From assembly GCA_019188255.1 (NCBI GenBank), contig JAETXT010000013.1, forward strand, positions 930,001 to 994,000: a DNA stretch of 64,000 nt, given 5' to 3'. The notes under the pieces were generated by a model, which saw only the letters and a list, made by a program, of their open reading frames with translations, searched no databases and was not told the DNA's origin. This document shows positions 44,170-54,295 of the stretch, in pieces (the first letter of the stretch is position 1; each line of letters starts with the position of its first letter). This DNA comes from Verticillium longisporum. Lineage: Eukaryota; Ascomycota; Sordariomycetes; Glomerellales; Plectosphaerellaceae. A program made the position numbers and the translations under genes.

Positions 44170-45592
44170 CTACAGTGGAGAAACCGGGTCTCCCAAGCCT
44201 TCGCGACGATACACCAGCGTACCGAACTTCCAAACATCGTCAATGACGAGCTGAGTCGCCCCATCCTGCGTGTCTTCCGAGAAGACGACAAGGTCGGCGT
44301 CAGCCCCGGACTTGAGTGATCCTTTGGTATCCTGCACCTCCAGCATCGCCGCCGGGGTCGAAGTCACCGACTTCAACGCCTTGGGAATAGTGGTGCCAGA
44401 CCACTTGAGGAAGTTATTGACGCACTCGATGAGGGTGATTGAACTGTTCCATCATGTTAACCATCCGGTCGCCTCAACAGAATTTGTGCTACTTACCTTC
44501 CAGCAATCGTGTCCGTCCCCTCCAGAAGCAGCGTAGGCCCAACCTTGATGATTCGGCTCTCCGCGTCGCCATTCGTCCACTGATAGGCGCCATCAGGCAG
44601 GCCCATCATGTGCATGGCATCCGTGACGAGAATGAAGCCATCTGGGTGCGTATTGAACGCAATGTTGACCGTGGTCGGGTGGAGATGGATACCATCGGCA
44701 ATGATACCAAAGTATGGCCTCTCGAGACTCTGCGAGGCTCCAAGCACGCCAAAGACGCCCGGGTTTCGGTGGTGCAGCGGACGCATCGCGTTGAAGAGGT
44801 GTGTGATCATTGTGGCGCCCGCCGCTACCGCCGAAGAGGCCTCCTCGTATGTGGCTTCTGTGTGTCCGATAGAGCAGATGATGCCCCGTTTTGTCAGTTC
44901 AGGGATGAACTTCATCATCTGGCCTTGTTCAGGGGCAATGGTCATCTTCTTTATGGGCAGAGGCGCGTCGCCCGACGGGGTCAGGTTGAATGACCCGTAG
45001 CAGGCCTCGATGTCTTCAAATGTCTCTGCCACCTGCAGCACATCCTTGTTATGAATGCCATTCTTGGAGGAGTTGAGAAACGGTCCTTCACAGTGCGCGC
45101 CAAGCGACTCTGCGCCATTCTCGTGGTGCCGGGAGTTGGAGGGCCCCAGATATGGGAGAACCTATACCACTTAGACATTGTTCTTCTTCTAGAGTGTTGA
45201 ACCACTCTTACCGTCTGATACAGTTCAGGGTTCTGCGACGTAAGGGTAGGTGCGTAGGACGTCACTCCCGTCGCCACCAGCCTCTTGTTCACCTCCAGAA
45301 CCTTTTTGCCATATTGGGCGGCGTCTTGAAGAAGCGTACAAAAGTTGGAGCCGAAGCCACCGTGGAGCTACTCGTCGATCAAGCCGGGCGAGACGATGCG
45401 TCCGCCGAGGACTATACATTTGTCCGGTACGGTGAGCTCATCGAAGAAAGCAGCTTGACTAGAAATGACTTTGCCTGTCTGAGAGCTCACCCAGAGGTCT
45501 TCTGTCACCAATTCATCGCCCCTGACCAGGCGGCAGTTGGTGAACCTGGTGATGCCGCTTTGGGAGCGCGTCGGCGAGAGAGCGATAGGCAT
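44170..45592 (-). CDS. dac1: N-acetylglucosamine-6-phosphate deacetylase with in-frame TAG
   Basis: Amidohydrolase-fold enzyme that releases acetate from GlcNAc-6-phosphate. Exons 45592-45212, 45161-44497 and 44443-44170 join in phase to 439 codons. Active-site words are LGAHCEGPFLN (metal Glu), CSIGHTEATYEEA (metal His), ATMITHLFNAMRPLHHRNPG (metal His), IADGIHLHP and FILVTDAMHMMG (catalytic Asp); the end GADADLVVFSED is also typical. Codon 75 (45370-45368) is TAG, in the text SPGLIDE-TAG-LHGGFG where homologues have a short D-x-Q-L-N type sequence with Gln at or near this site. No splice alternative removes it. A CAG to TAG change would be a CpA to TpA transition, but neighbouring codons also differ. 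Real null allele or sequence error is undecided. Exon phases are otherwise perfect. Confidence 0.88.
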
Positions 45593-46837
45593 AGTGTCGG
45601 ATATGCTGATGCCTCGTTGGTTATGTGCTTCGTCTTCGGTTGTGTTGTCAAGGCCGTTTTGCCCACTTGCTTTCTGGTGTTGACTCCATACATGCATTAA
45701 AATGACAACGGCACAAGGGCTGACGACTACTGATATGGGCTGGCACTGATTAGGGAACGTGGTCTCCAACGTGCCCGAGGCCGGATACCGGGAGGGGCGT
45801 GGGGTTGCATGCCGTCATCTGTGGTCCATGGAGTGACAGCTTGGGCGGGCTCATGGCAACACTCGTGGCCACAGTAGCTTCCGCTTGGTGGCATGGCAGA
45901 CGGCAGCGTTGGCCCGTATGTTCCGTCGGTCGGCCGCCAAGGTCACTGACGGCGATATCTCCAAAGGGCCCGCAGGTACTGGAGGGTACAGTGTGAGTGG
46001 AACCCAGCCCTTGTCGAACACCATGGAGCAACAGAATGAAGGCTACCGGATGGCTGGATGGGGTCAAGAATGGACCCTTGACACTATCGGTTCGCGGGAA
46101 GCGTTGCAGTTCTGTCTCGACAGAGTGACGATCCGATGGCGCGGGTGGACTGGCTGGAGCAAGCCTCAAGCAAACGTGGGGCGGTACGTGACGTCCAACA
46201 AAAAAGCCACTGGTATCTTCAGAAGGCTTCCTTGATTAAGCTTCTGTGGTCGCCCGCCTAGGGTAGCAGGTAGGTGGGTTGTGTGGGACAGGACGTGTTG
46301 GTATGGTCGTTGTGGGAAACCTCACGGCCATGTAACGTCGCACAACTGACCGAGGCGCCGTGGGACATTGGTCCTGTTATCGAAGGCTCGCCCCTGTCTC
46401 CAGCTTCCAGCGTCCATGACCACTAAAGTTTACTCCCCAGGCTCCCCGCGCCCACTGACAGATTACCCTGCCCTGCCGGCACGTCGAGTACAGCGCACGT
46501 TCCAGGTCCTCTCTTGGGCAGACTGCACAGACCTTTTTGCCCCACTCCTTCCATCAGAGAGGTCCTTGGTGTGTCCTCCAATCACTGACTCAGCCGAGGC
46601 TCAGCCCGATTCACCGAGTTACACCGTGGCTTGCTCGGGGCTATGGCGCCTCGACCACAGCCGCTCATGGCCCGATCCATCTCAAACGACAAGCGGGAGT
46701 CAGCGACAAGTGAACAAGAGCGAACCAAACGCCGCAGCGCTGACAAGGCTCATCGCCGCGACCTGTGGCCTCTGGATACTTCCAAGGCCAATGGGCACAC
46801 GCACCGCACGGGGCTATCTCAGAAGCCGATAGCAGCC
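45593..46837. promoter_or_regulatory. Divergent promoter between deacetylase and nag3
   Basis: 1.24 kb between the start codons of dac1 (minus) and nag3 (plus), so the two are probably co-regulated from a shared region. Short ORFs only. No clear TATA box or NDT80-type site (C-R-CAAA-W) was found by eye in this stretch. Confidence 0.45.
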
Positions 46838-49800
46838 ATGGCGTCCAAAGCAAGTAAGGTCGACATCAAGCTCGATCCGATATGGGAGGACCTCGATTGG
46901 TATGTCAGCGACTCCTCTGGTCTGGTGAAGCTCGACATGGAGTGCTTGTGACGTTGCGCATAACTGACTCTGTTACATGAAGGGCCATTGGGCAGATGCT
47001 CATTATGGGCTGGGATGGCACGGAAGTCACACCACAGATCCGCACCTTGATCGAGGAGCATCATCTGGGATCCATCCTTCTGACGGCTAAGAACCTCAAG
47101 TGTCAGTCCAATGTCTTTCGGATCTTTTGTCTGCTTACACTGGAATCTGCTTGCTAAAAATGACTAGCTGCCCACCAGACAGCCAAGCTGGTACAGGAGC
47201 TCCAGACTATCGCCCACAAAGCGAACCACCCACAGCCACTGCTGATCGCTGTAGACCAGGAAAATGGTGGCGTCAATAGTCTCTTTGATGAAGACTACTT
47301 CTTCCTGTTCCCCAGTGCCATGGGCTTCGCCGCCTCGGGTCCGGGCCGAGTTGGCTTATGAGGTTAACAAGGCTACGGCATCTGCCGTCGGAGCCTGTGG
47401 CGTGAACATGATGCTTGGCCCCGTCCTCGACGTCCTCTCTAATGCCAGATATCAGCCTCTTGGCGTCCGCGCCACGGGCGACGACCCACAAGAGGTCTCG
47501 CAGTATGGAATTGCGGCAATGAACGGCATCAGAGATGCTGGGCTAGCCTGCTGCGGCAAGCATTTCCCGTCATACGGCAACTTGGACTTTCTGGGTTCCA
47601 GCCTCGATATCCCTATGATCACGCAGACACTCGAGGAGCTTAGCCTGAGCGCTATCGTTCCTTTCCGGAACGCCATTGCAACGGGGAAACTCGATGCCAT
47701 GTTCGTCGGCGGATGCGGCATTTCTAATCCCTCCATGAACATTGCTCACGCTTGTCTGTCAGACCAAGTTGTTGATGACCTGCTTCGGAACGAACTGGGA
47801 TTTGACGGCGTAGCCATATCAGAGAGCCTCGGGATGCAGACCCCGAGCCACGACATAGGCGTTCAGAATGGAGTGGTGATGGCTGTCGAGGCTGGGTGCG
47901 ATCTCGTTCTGCTATGCCGCGCATACGATGTTCAGCTCGAGGCCATCCGAGGCCTGAAGTTAGGCCTCGAGAACGGCATCATCACCAGAGGAAGGGTCAT
48001 GACATCGCTGAATCGGGTAGTCAAGCTCAAGTCAACATGCACCTCGTGGCAGACAGCACTCAACCCGCCAGGCGTATCGCTGTTATCAAAGCTCCGGCCT
48101 TCACATTTGGCCCTTTCCACAAAGGCTTACGACGACTCGATTACTGTCATAAGAGACAAGGATCAACTCATTCCACTCTCGAGGTCCATGGATCCCGATG
48201 AAGAACTTTTGCTTCTGACGCCCCTCGTCAAACCGTCGCCTGCATCCTCGCTTACGAAAAGCCTGTTGCAGTCGAAGGGAGACCAAAGCGGAGCACCACA
48301 TATCCACGAGAAATGGGCACATCGAGACAGAGGTTCGATCATGAGCGGCGAAGGAGTCTTCAGAGACTTCGGCCGGTCGCTGGCTCGAGCCAGGCACGGC
48401 AAACTCCTCCATACAAGCTACACAGCGAATGGGGTTCGACCAGGTATTTACCTTTCTCCAAGAGTCGTAAACCATATACTGACTCGATGTTAGTCCATGA
48501 GAATCTAATTCATAGAGCATCAACAATCATCATTGTGACAGCAGATGCAAATCGAAACCTCTACCAAAGCGGGTTCACCAAGCATGTCGAGATGATGTGC
48601 TCAATGCTGCGATCAAGAGGACAGAAGAAGTCTGTCATGGTCGTTGCTGTCAGCTCCCCGTACGACTTTGCTCTGGATAAGACCATTGGCACCTACATTT
48701 GCACTTTCGATTTCACCGAGAACGCCCTGAACGCCTTGGTACGAGCCCTGTGCGGAGACTTTGTACCAAAAGGTAGCTTGCCAGGGACACTGAGGAAGAG
48801 TAAGAAGGTTCTGAAGTCTCGTCAAAATTGGATTGTGGAGGAGTACGACCGAGAGCGAGACGCCGATGGCCTTCATGAGCTCATCAAAGCCACCGCACGA
48901 GCGAACTCGGCCGATCTCGGTTGCCTGGAAACAGCGACTGCAGCATCGTTTGAGCTCTTCAATCCGAAGATCGACGAGACGCACTTCGTTGTCCGGAACA
49001 GCAGTACAAACGCCTTGTACGGTTTCGCTGCCACGTATGCCATTGATAGGACAGGCATCCTCGGCGCCATATTCGTGGACCCTTCCAAGCGAAACCATTC
49101 TGTGGGACGATCTCTGCACCGAAGGGCCATTCGACACCTTACCAAGAAGCGAAGCATCAAGAAGGTCCAGCTAGGTACTTGCTTCCCAGGCATATTTCTC
49201 GGCATCCCCATTGGGGAGGGCATCGCCGCTTCCTGGTTCGCAAACAACGGTTGGGACATTCAATTTCCAAAACGCCTCACGAATCTTGTCATCAACGATT
49301 TGAGCACTTGGATTGTTCCTGAAGGTCTCTTGCAAGGCATCCAACGAGCGAGCATCAGCTTCGATCTGATTCATGGTCTCGATAACGGTGATGCCGAACG
49401 GGTTCTTTCTCATGTCAGCCAGCACGCAACTGCTGAGGTGCTAGAGCTGTATAGGTGTGCCCTTCAAGAGACAAAGGCTTGTGGTATAGTCCGAGCCAAG
49501 AAGGCAGATGATACTTTGCTTGGTACGATCATCATTTGCAGCCCTGGGAGCCCGCTGGCAACTTATGTCCCGCCATTGATGCCACGCCGTGGAGAAGGTA
49601 TCGGTGGGGTGCTGGCGCCCGTCGTGCCACCGACATCCCAGGACGTTCTGGTGTTACAAGGGCTGGTGCTGATGGGCACACGACAAAACAAGGCGCACAA
49701 GTCGGCTAAGACGGTGCTCAGTTGGGTGAGTCGTCTCCTTTTTCGTACTCTTTCGGTACTGTCTAACACGTTTCTAGGTCCAGGATGCTGCCTACGAACA

Positions 49801-49897
49801 TGTCGTTGCCATGGGCTTCGAGATTCTCCAGTCATTCGAGGAGGTAACGAACACTCCAGATACAGTAAGAAGACTTGCATTGCCCGAGATGAATTGA
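46838..49897 (+). CDS. nag3: GH3 beta-N-acetylglucosaminidase fused to GNAT domain, NAG3-like
   Basis: Likely cleaves GlcNAc from chitin oligomers; no signal peptide is visible, so probably intracellular. Exons 46838-46899, 46983-47101, 47168-48443, 48494-49725 and 49778-49897. The GH3 part begins IGQMLIMGWDGTEVTPQIR, with LIAVDQENGGVNSL, KHFPSYGNLDFLG and GFDGVAISESLGM; the usual nucleophile Asp is replaced by Glu in SES. The C-terminal half is an acetyltransferase fold with two GNAT-like stretches (ALYGFAATYAIDRTGILGAIFVDPSKRNHSVGRSL... and the end KSAKTVLSWVQDAAYEHVVAMGF). A frame change of +1 (or -2) is needed at a GGG run at 47343-47345, between GFAASG and AELAYEVNKA. Corrected length is about 935 residues. 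Confidence 0.87.
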
Positions 49898-52615
49898 TGA
49901 ACGCTGACACGTCGATCTAGTGGGCGGACCTGATATAATGAGAATGAATCATGTCTGTACTATGCACGTCTAATTGATGAGGCTTTCTCAAAGCCTAGCA
50001 GCCACCTTATCACACTCTAGCTCTACTGAAATCAGTCATCGTTCTACATCTCCAGGCCTGCGGATGTCAGGTGATACGACACCTAGTATGGGCGTGGCCT
50101 CGGTTACAACAGCGACAATCCGAACCGATCCTGCTCGATGCTTCGCATTCAGAAGCTGAATGCACAGCACAAATTGGGCTTGACAGTTTGCCATTGGTTC
50201 CATCGGTGTAAGCCGGTAGCCGTCGCAGCGTGAATCATGCCAACAACAGTCGCCCAGATTACTCAGGTTGAATCATGCAAGGGAACAGTCTGGAAGGCTT
50301 CCCGGTTGCCAAATCCACTGGCTGCCCTGGAGAGCGCTTTTCTCACCATGGCGTTTGGCGGAGTGCTGGCTTCGCCATAGACAGCAACTGCTAGGATATA
50401 GCTGCATCCAGCGTCTCGTCAACAGCCTCCATTTCTGCTGCGCAATGATCAGGAGAAGGGAGTGATGCAGTACCAAGGCAGAGCGGTGGTCAACACGGAT
50501 GAATGTCCGTATTCCGGGGACGTGTGTTAGTGAAACAGATGAGTCGTGCCTGACAGACTTGAATGAATATGTGTTCCCTATCGGTTTGACATTTGGTTTC
50601 CAGACACATGGACATTTGCTTCAAGACCTCGTGTCTGTCTTTCAGGCAGCTCTGTTGAACGTTACGCATCCCTAAATCAGGATCAGGCTGCTGGAACAAC
50701 ATGCGCAAAATGGACTTGCGAGAGGCACTGCCGTGTGGCGGCCAACCCGCCGCAGCTCAAAGCTTGGGACGAAATCTCGAGTCGGCCAATTGATTCTTGC
50801 CCTCCATTGCCTTGCTCCTATCCCAAGTGTATGGAGGGATCGCCAAGTTCAGATAGCCGACCCTGACGTCCGGCCAGCTGGGACGAAGAATGCACAGCAC
50901 CAGAGGAACACCAAGACTGCAATCGGCTCGCGTAGCATGAGCCTGCCGATCTGAGATACGCAGAGTTGGCGAAACATTCGAGTCCAATAGATATCCTCGC
51001 AGGCGGCCGGCCGCTCCTCGTCTCATCTGAAGTGGGTGTGAGTTACTTTACCTTGGCGAGATCGCTCCCGCAATCCCGCCCTCAGCCCACACCCAAACAT
51101 GCATCCACAGTCAAGGGTCATGATGGCCCAGTCTGGGTGACGAGACTCATCATTCGCATGCACCCAAGATCCCATCCGAGGGTACAATTTCTCCTCACCT
51201 TCAGGGCAAGTAGTGCAGCCAAGACCGCCTTCTTCATCTCCGTCTTTGCATTTCGACTGCACAGCCGGAAGGAGACCTCCATCGCCAGTTTCGTCGAGCG
51301 CATGGTGTTGGTGGTGCGTAGGGTCGTACTGCGCTGGCGGCTGGGTACCTGGCCGCACAGTGGGTGGGTTCAGCTTCTCCAAATCCTGCTTCAGGGGTAA
51401 GCTTGCGAGGACCACACAGCACTGCAGCACCCCGCCTGCAGTGGTTTGGACCTTGCGTCCATCCTATTCAGACCGCCTGCATGTTGGAGTAATAATGATG
51501 AGAATGATTGTGTTCAGAATCCCGGCAGCATTATCTGCTGTCGGCCAAGGCCTTGCTCACTTGTCGTTCCCGCTGGTTCCGCAATGACTTCTCTCACAGC
51601 TTTTGCAATTTGTGAGTCTTCAAGGTTATGTTCAGGATTTCAGCTTGAGAGTCATATCCAGAAGCACATTGCGGTTCGTGTCCACCAGCCAGGAATACGC
51701 GTATCGCCTTGCCGAGGTATCGTCATTGGCGCCCTGGTCAGCGTTCTTTTGAATCGGTCTGGTTGTGACTTATGAGGTCAGACCTGCACACCTGTATTTG
51801 TCGATGAGACCTCGGGTCGACGGAAGTCTGGTCTTTCTCATAGCTCTTTCGACCCGCGACCACGTCAGACATAGATCGGACAATCCATAATCTCTCAGAT
51901 TGGACTCATCCTCCAACAAAACGACTGGTGTTCGAGACGAAATTCAATGTACGTAACATCATCCTGGCTGTGTGGCACGTACTCTTCGCGCCCTTTTCAA
52001 GCGGCGCAGTAATTATGGAAGAGGCACAGAGTCGTGCCATGACGTCGTGAGCATGAAAGCCGGCTACCGCACCCAAATCCCAACGTTGTTGTGAGCTTAA
52101 TTCCCCGGATTGATCGTCGTGAAAAAGGCTCGCCTGTGCCCCTGATCGACCGCGAAAGCTTCTCTCTTCGGACTGGCCCCATGGAGGATTTGTTCGAAGG
52201 ATTTTAACGATTTCCGTTTCGAGCGGTGAAGGCTCGTCATCTGGGCGGTAAACTTGGCACACCCCTGGCTTTTGACTTCCAAATACAGCATCGCGACCAT
52301 GTGAATGCAGCCTTATAGCCTCGATGACGTAGCGAGTTTGCGAAACACAGCAAGTCGAGAGCTTGCGGCATGCCATGAGTGTGTGAACAGGTCTATATAT
52401 GTCAGATGGTCGATTTTCCCTACCTCAATAAAGTGAATCGACTCGAACGACCACCAGTCGAGGCCAGAAGAATACCTGCACCTATCCCGTCGACCCAAGC
52501 GCTACCACTGGAGGTCACGTCGCCGAACAGCCCCCAAGTCCACATCTGAGCCACACCGCTATTTATCTCCTGACCGAAGAATCCAGCGACATAGCACGCC
52601 ACCCAGCTATCCACA
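49898..52615. other. Gene-poor stretch, 2.7 kb
   Basis: Short ORFs in all frames, none with a family signature or coherent splice structure. A minus ORF at 52376-51906 is the longest but has no recognisable content. Marks the right edge of the GlcNAc cluster. Confidence 0.4.
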
Positions 52616-53005
52616 ATGTCATCATGCGCCAACAGCAGTGCCATCATTGACGTGCAATCCCCGGGTGTCCCCTCTGGCGTCAAGTGGGTCTCAGCCGTCT
52701 ACACAAACGAAACACTCTACGCCCTGCACAAGTGCTGTCCGTCGTCGTACATTCACCGGTCTGGCCTCAACAGCTGCGTCATCTGGTGCGAGCTGCTTGA
52801 CGAGTGGTTGGACGAGTTCAAAGATGAATCCAAAGGGTCGTACTTTAGGAACATATCGAGGTGTATGGATAACGAGCTGGGCGACGAAAATTATTCCGGC
52901 CTGACCGCCGATACTCGCTCGGCTGCGATGCCTCGAGTTCACTCGACCGGAGTGAAGGGCCTCCTTCTTGCGGCCTTGGTCGTCGCTGTTGCTGCCTGCC
53001 AGTGA
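52616..53005 (+). CDS. Small cysteine-rich protein with hydrophobic C terminus
   Basis: 129 codons, not assigned to a family. Seven Cys, including LYALHKCCPSSY, NSCVIWCELLDEWLDEF and ISRCMDN, then a Ser/Thr region and a terminal hydrophobic run (GVKGLLLAALVVAVAAC) suited to GPI attachment or tail anchoring. No signal peptide is visible from the ATG at 52616, so a missing 5' exon is possible; a GPI protein would need one. The wording resembles small Cys-rich surface proteins of ascomycetes, but this is only an impression. Confidence 0.4.
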   Translation: MSSCANSSAIIDVQSPGVPSGVKWVSAVYTNETLYALHKCCPSSYIHRSGLNSCVIWCELLDEWLDEFKDESKGSYFRNISRCMDNELGDENYSGLTADTRSAAMPRVHSTGVKGLLLAALVVAVAACQ

Positions 53006-53755
53006 TACGTTGGCTGAGCGCTGGTGTTGTCGGGCAAAGTCGGTGTTGCATGAGAGCATGGCGCATTCGGGGTTGGCGGCTTCTTTTTCTGATAGCGAGC
53101 GAGTTTAATCCATATTGGCTGCCGGAGCATCTGGCGTCTTTCGTACTTTAATTGAGGGGCGCCATATTCTCCATCAGATATATCAATATCTTGACTTGTG
53201 GAAAAACCAATTGGCATTCCGTTCGATGATGGGAGTAACCGCGTGCTAGGAGCTGAAGGCTACCGTCACGTCTCCGGTTAGTAGCCGAGCTCACGGATGA
53301 ACAAGCTACCAGTCTCCAAGACGGTCGGTTTGAAACCCCAGGCCACCTACCTCTCAGCTCCCAGATCGCATCGACCGCGAAGCTCGTCAATGCAAGCGCG
53401 ATCAAAGTATCGTTAGCAACAAATGGCAGGGCTACAGACGAGCCCCGAGTCCCGCACCCTGCACACCACCACGCAAAGCGTCCACCAGTCCGGCGCCCGT
53501 CCCCGACCAGTAATTACGAAGCCCACCTGGCGGCCCGAAAACCTACAGCGACAGCGCAAAGAACAGTGCTGCAATTGCCACGACAAACAATGATGAGGCA
53601 TATTACTGCGTGAAGACGAGTACCTCGTGAAGTGTGGAAGAGGATGCACAATCCCAGTGCCTTGTATGGTAAACGACTTGGCAAGGTAATCCAATGATCT
53701 GACCCGGTATGCATTGAATATGTTCACAGCAAAGAAGCCGGACATCAACAAACCA
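53006..53755. other. Intergenic region upstream of the tRNA gene
   Basis: 750 bases with short ORFs only; nothing recognised. Confidence 0.45.
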
Positions 53756-53889
53756 GCCACTATGGCCGAGTGGTTAAGGCGTCTGATTCAAGATACTGAG
53801 CGCTAGCACAACTAGCGCAATCTTGTGCCCCTTAGGGGTATCATAACCAGATCTCGAGAGAGGCTCGCGTTCGAATCGCGATGGTGGCA
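53756..53889 (+). tRNA. tRNA-Leu(CAA) with intron
   Basis: Acceptor stem GCCACTA pairs with TGGTGGC (one G-U), discriminator A. D arm is GCC-GAGTGGTTAA-GGC. Anticodon stem 53782-53786 is followed by loop TTCAAG with anticodon CAA at 53789-53791. The T arm is TCGCG-TTCGAAT-CGCGA and a long variable arm (TCTCGAGAGAGG region) marks it as type II. A 53-base intron (about 53793-53845) follows the base 3' of the anticodon, as in yeast tRNA-Leu(CAA). It contains a perfect hairpin GCGCTAG-CACAA-CTAGCGC. The top pair of the 3' anticodon stem appears as A-C. A T5 run follows eight bases after the end. Confidence 0.92.
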
Positions 53890-53896
53890 AATAATC

Positions 53897-53901
53897 TTTT
53901 T
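53897..53901 (+). terminator. RNA polymerase III terminator
   Basis: TTTTT eight bases downstream of the tRNA 3' end on the coding strand. Confidence 0.85.
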
Positions 53902-54295
53902 GTCCGTTGTGCAAACTTTCAAAGTCATTTTTTGCCATTTATCGCTGAGTGGGATGATAGCACTCGAAGAGCTGGGCGCCGAGAGCAGGCTGAATGAGTT
54001 TTACTTTTCTGCGGCGGCCCTCTATGCCTACATGCCACGCCATGAGACAGGAAAACCCCATCACAGGCTGTTTATGCAACGCACCGTCACTGGATGCATA
54101 CAACTAGGTGTGCCAGGTGAGAGTCTGAGAATGCAAGAGATGATTCAAAAATGCATCTTCATTCAATCAATGATTGGAAAGAGGAATAGAAAAGTCCTAC
54201 CCAGGTATAAGTCTAACCACAAAGATGCATCATGCAGCAACGTCCATCCAAACACATCACTGCCGTTCGAGCCAAAGTCCCACCCACGCAAATCC
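53902..54295. other. Intergenic region, tRNA to GH31
   Basis: About 390 bases; presumed 3' UTR of the minus-strand GH31 gene. The plus ORF crossing it overlaps the tRNA and is not credible. Confidence 0.5.

Noticed and set aside
51906..52376. Minus-strand ORF of 156 codons
   Set aside because: No recognisable motif, no convincing partner exon, and no conserved wording; left out as a gene.
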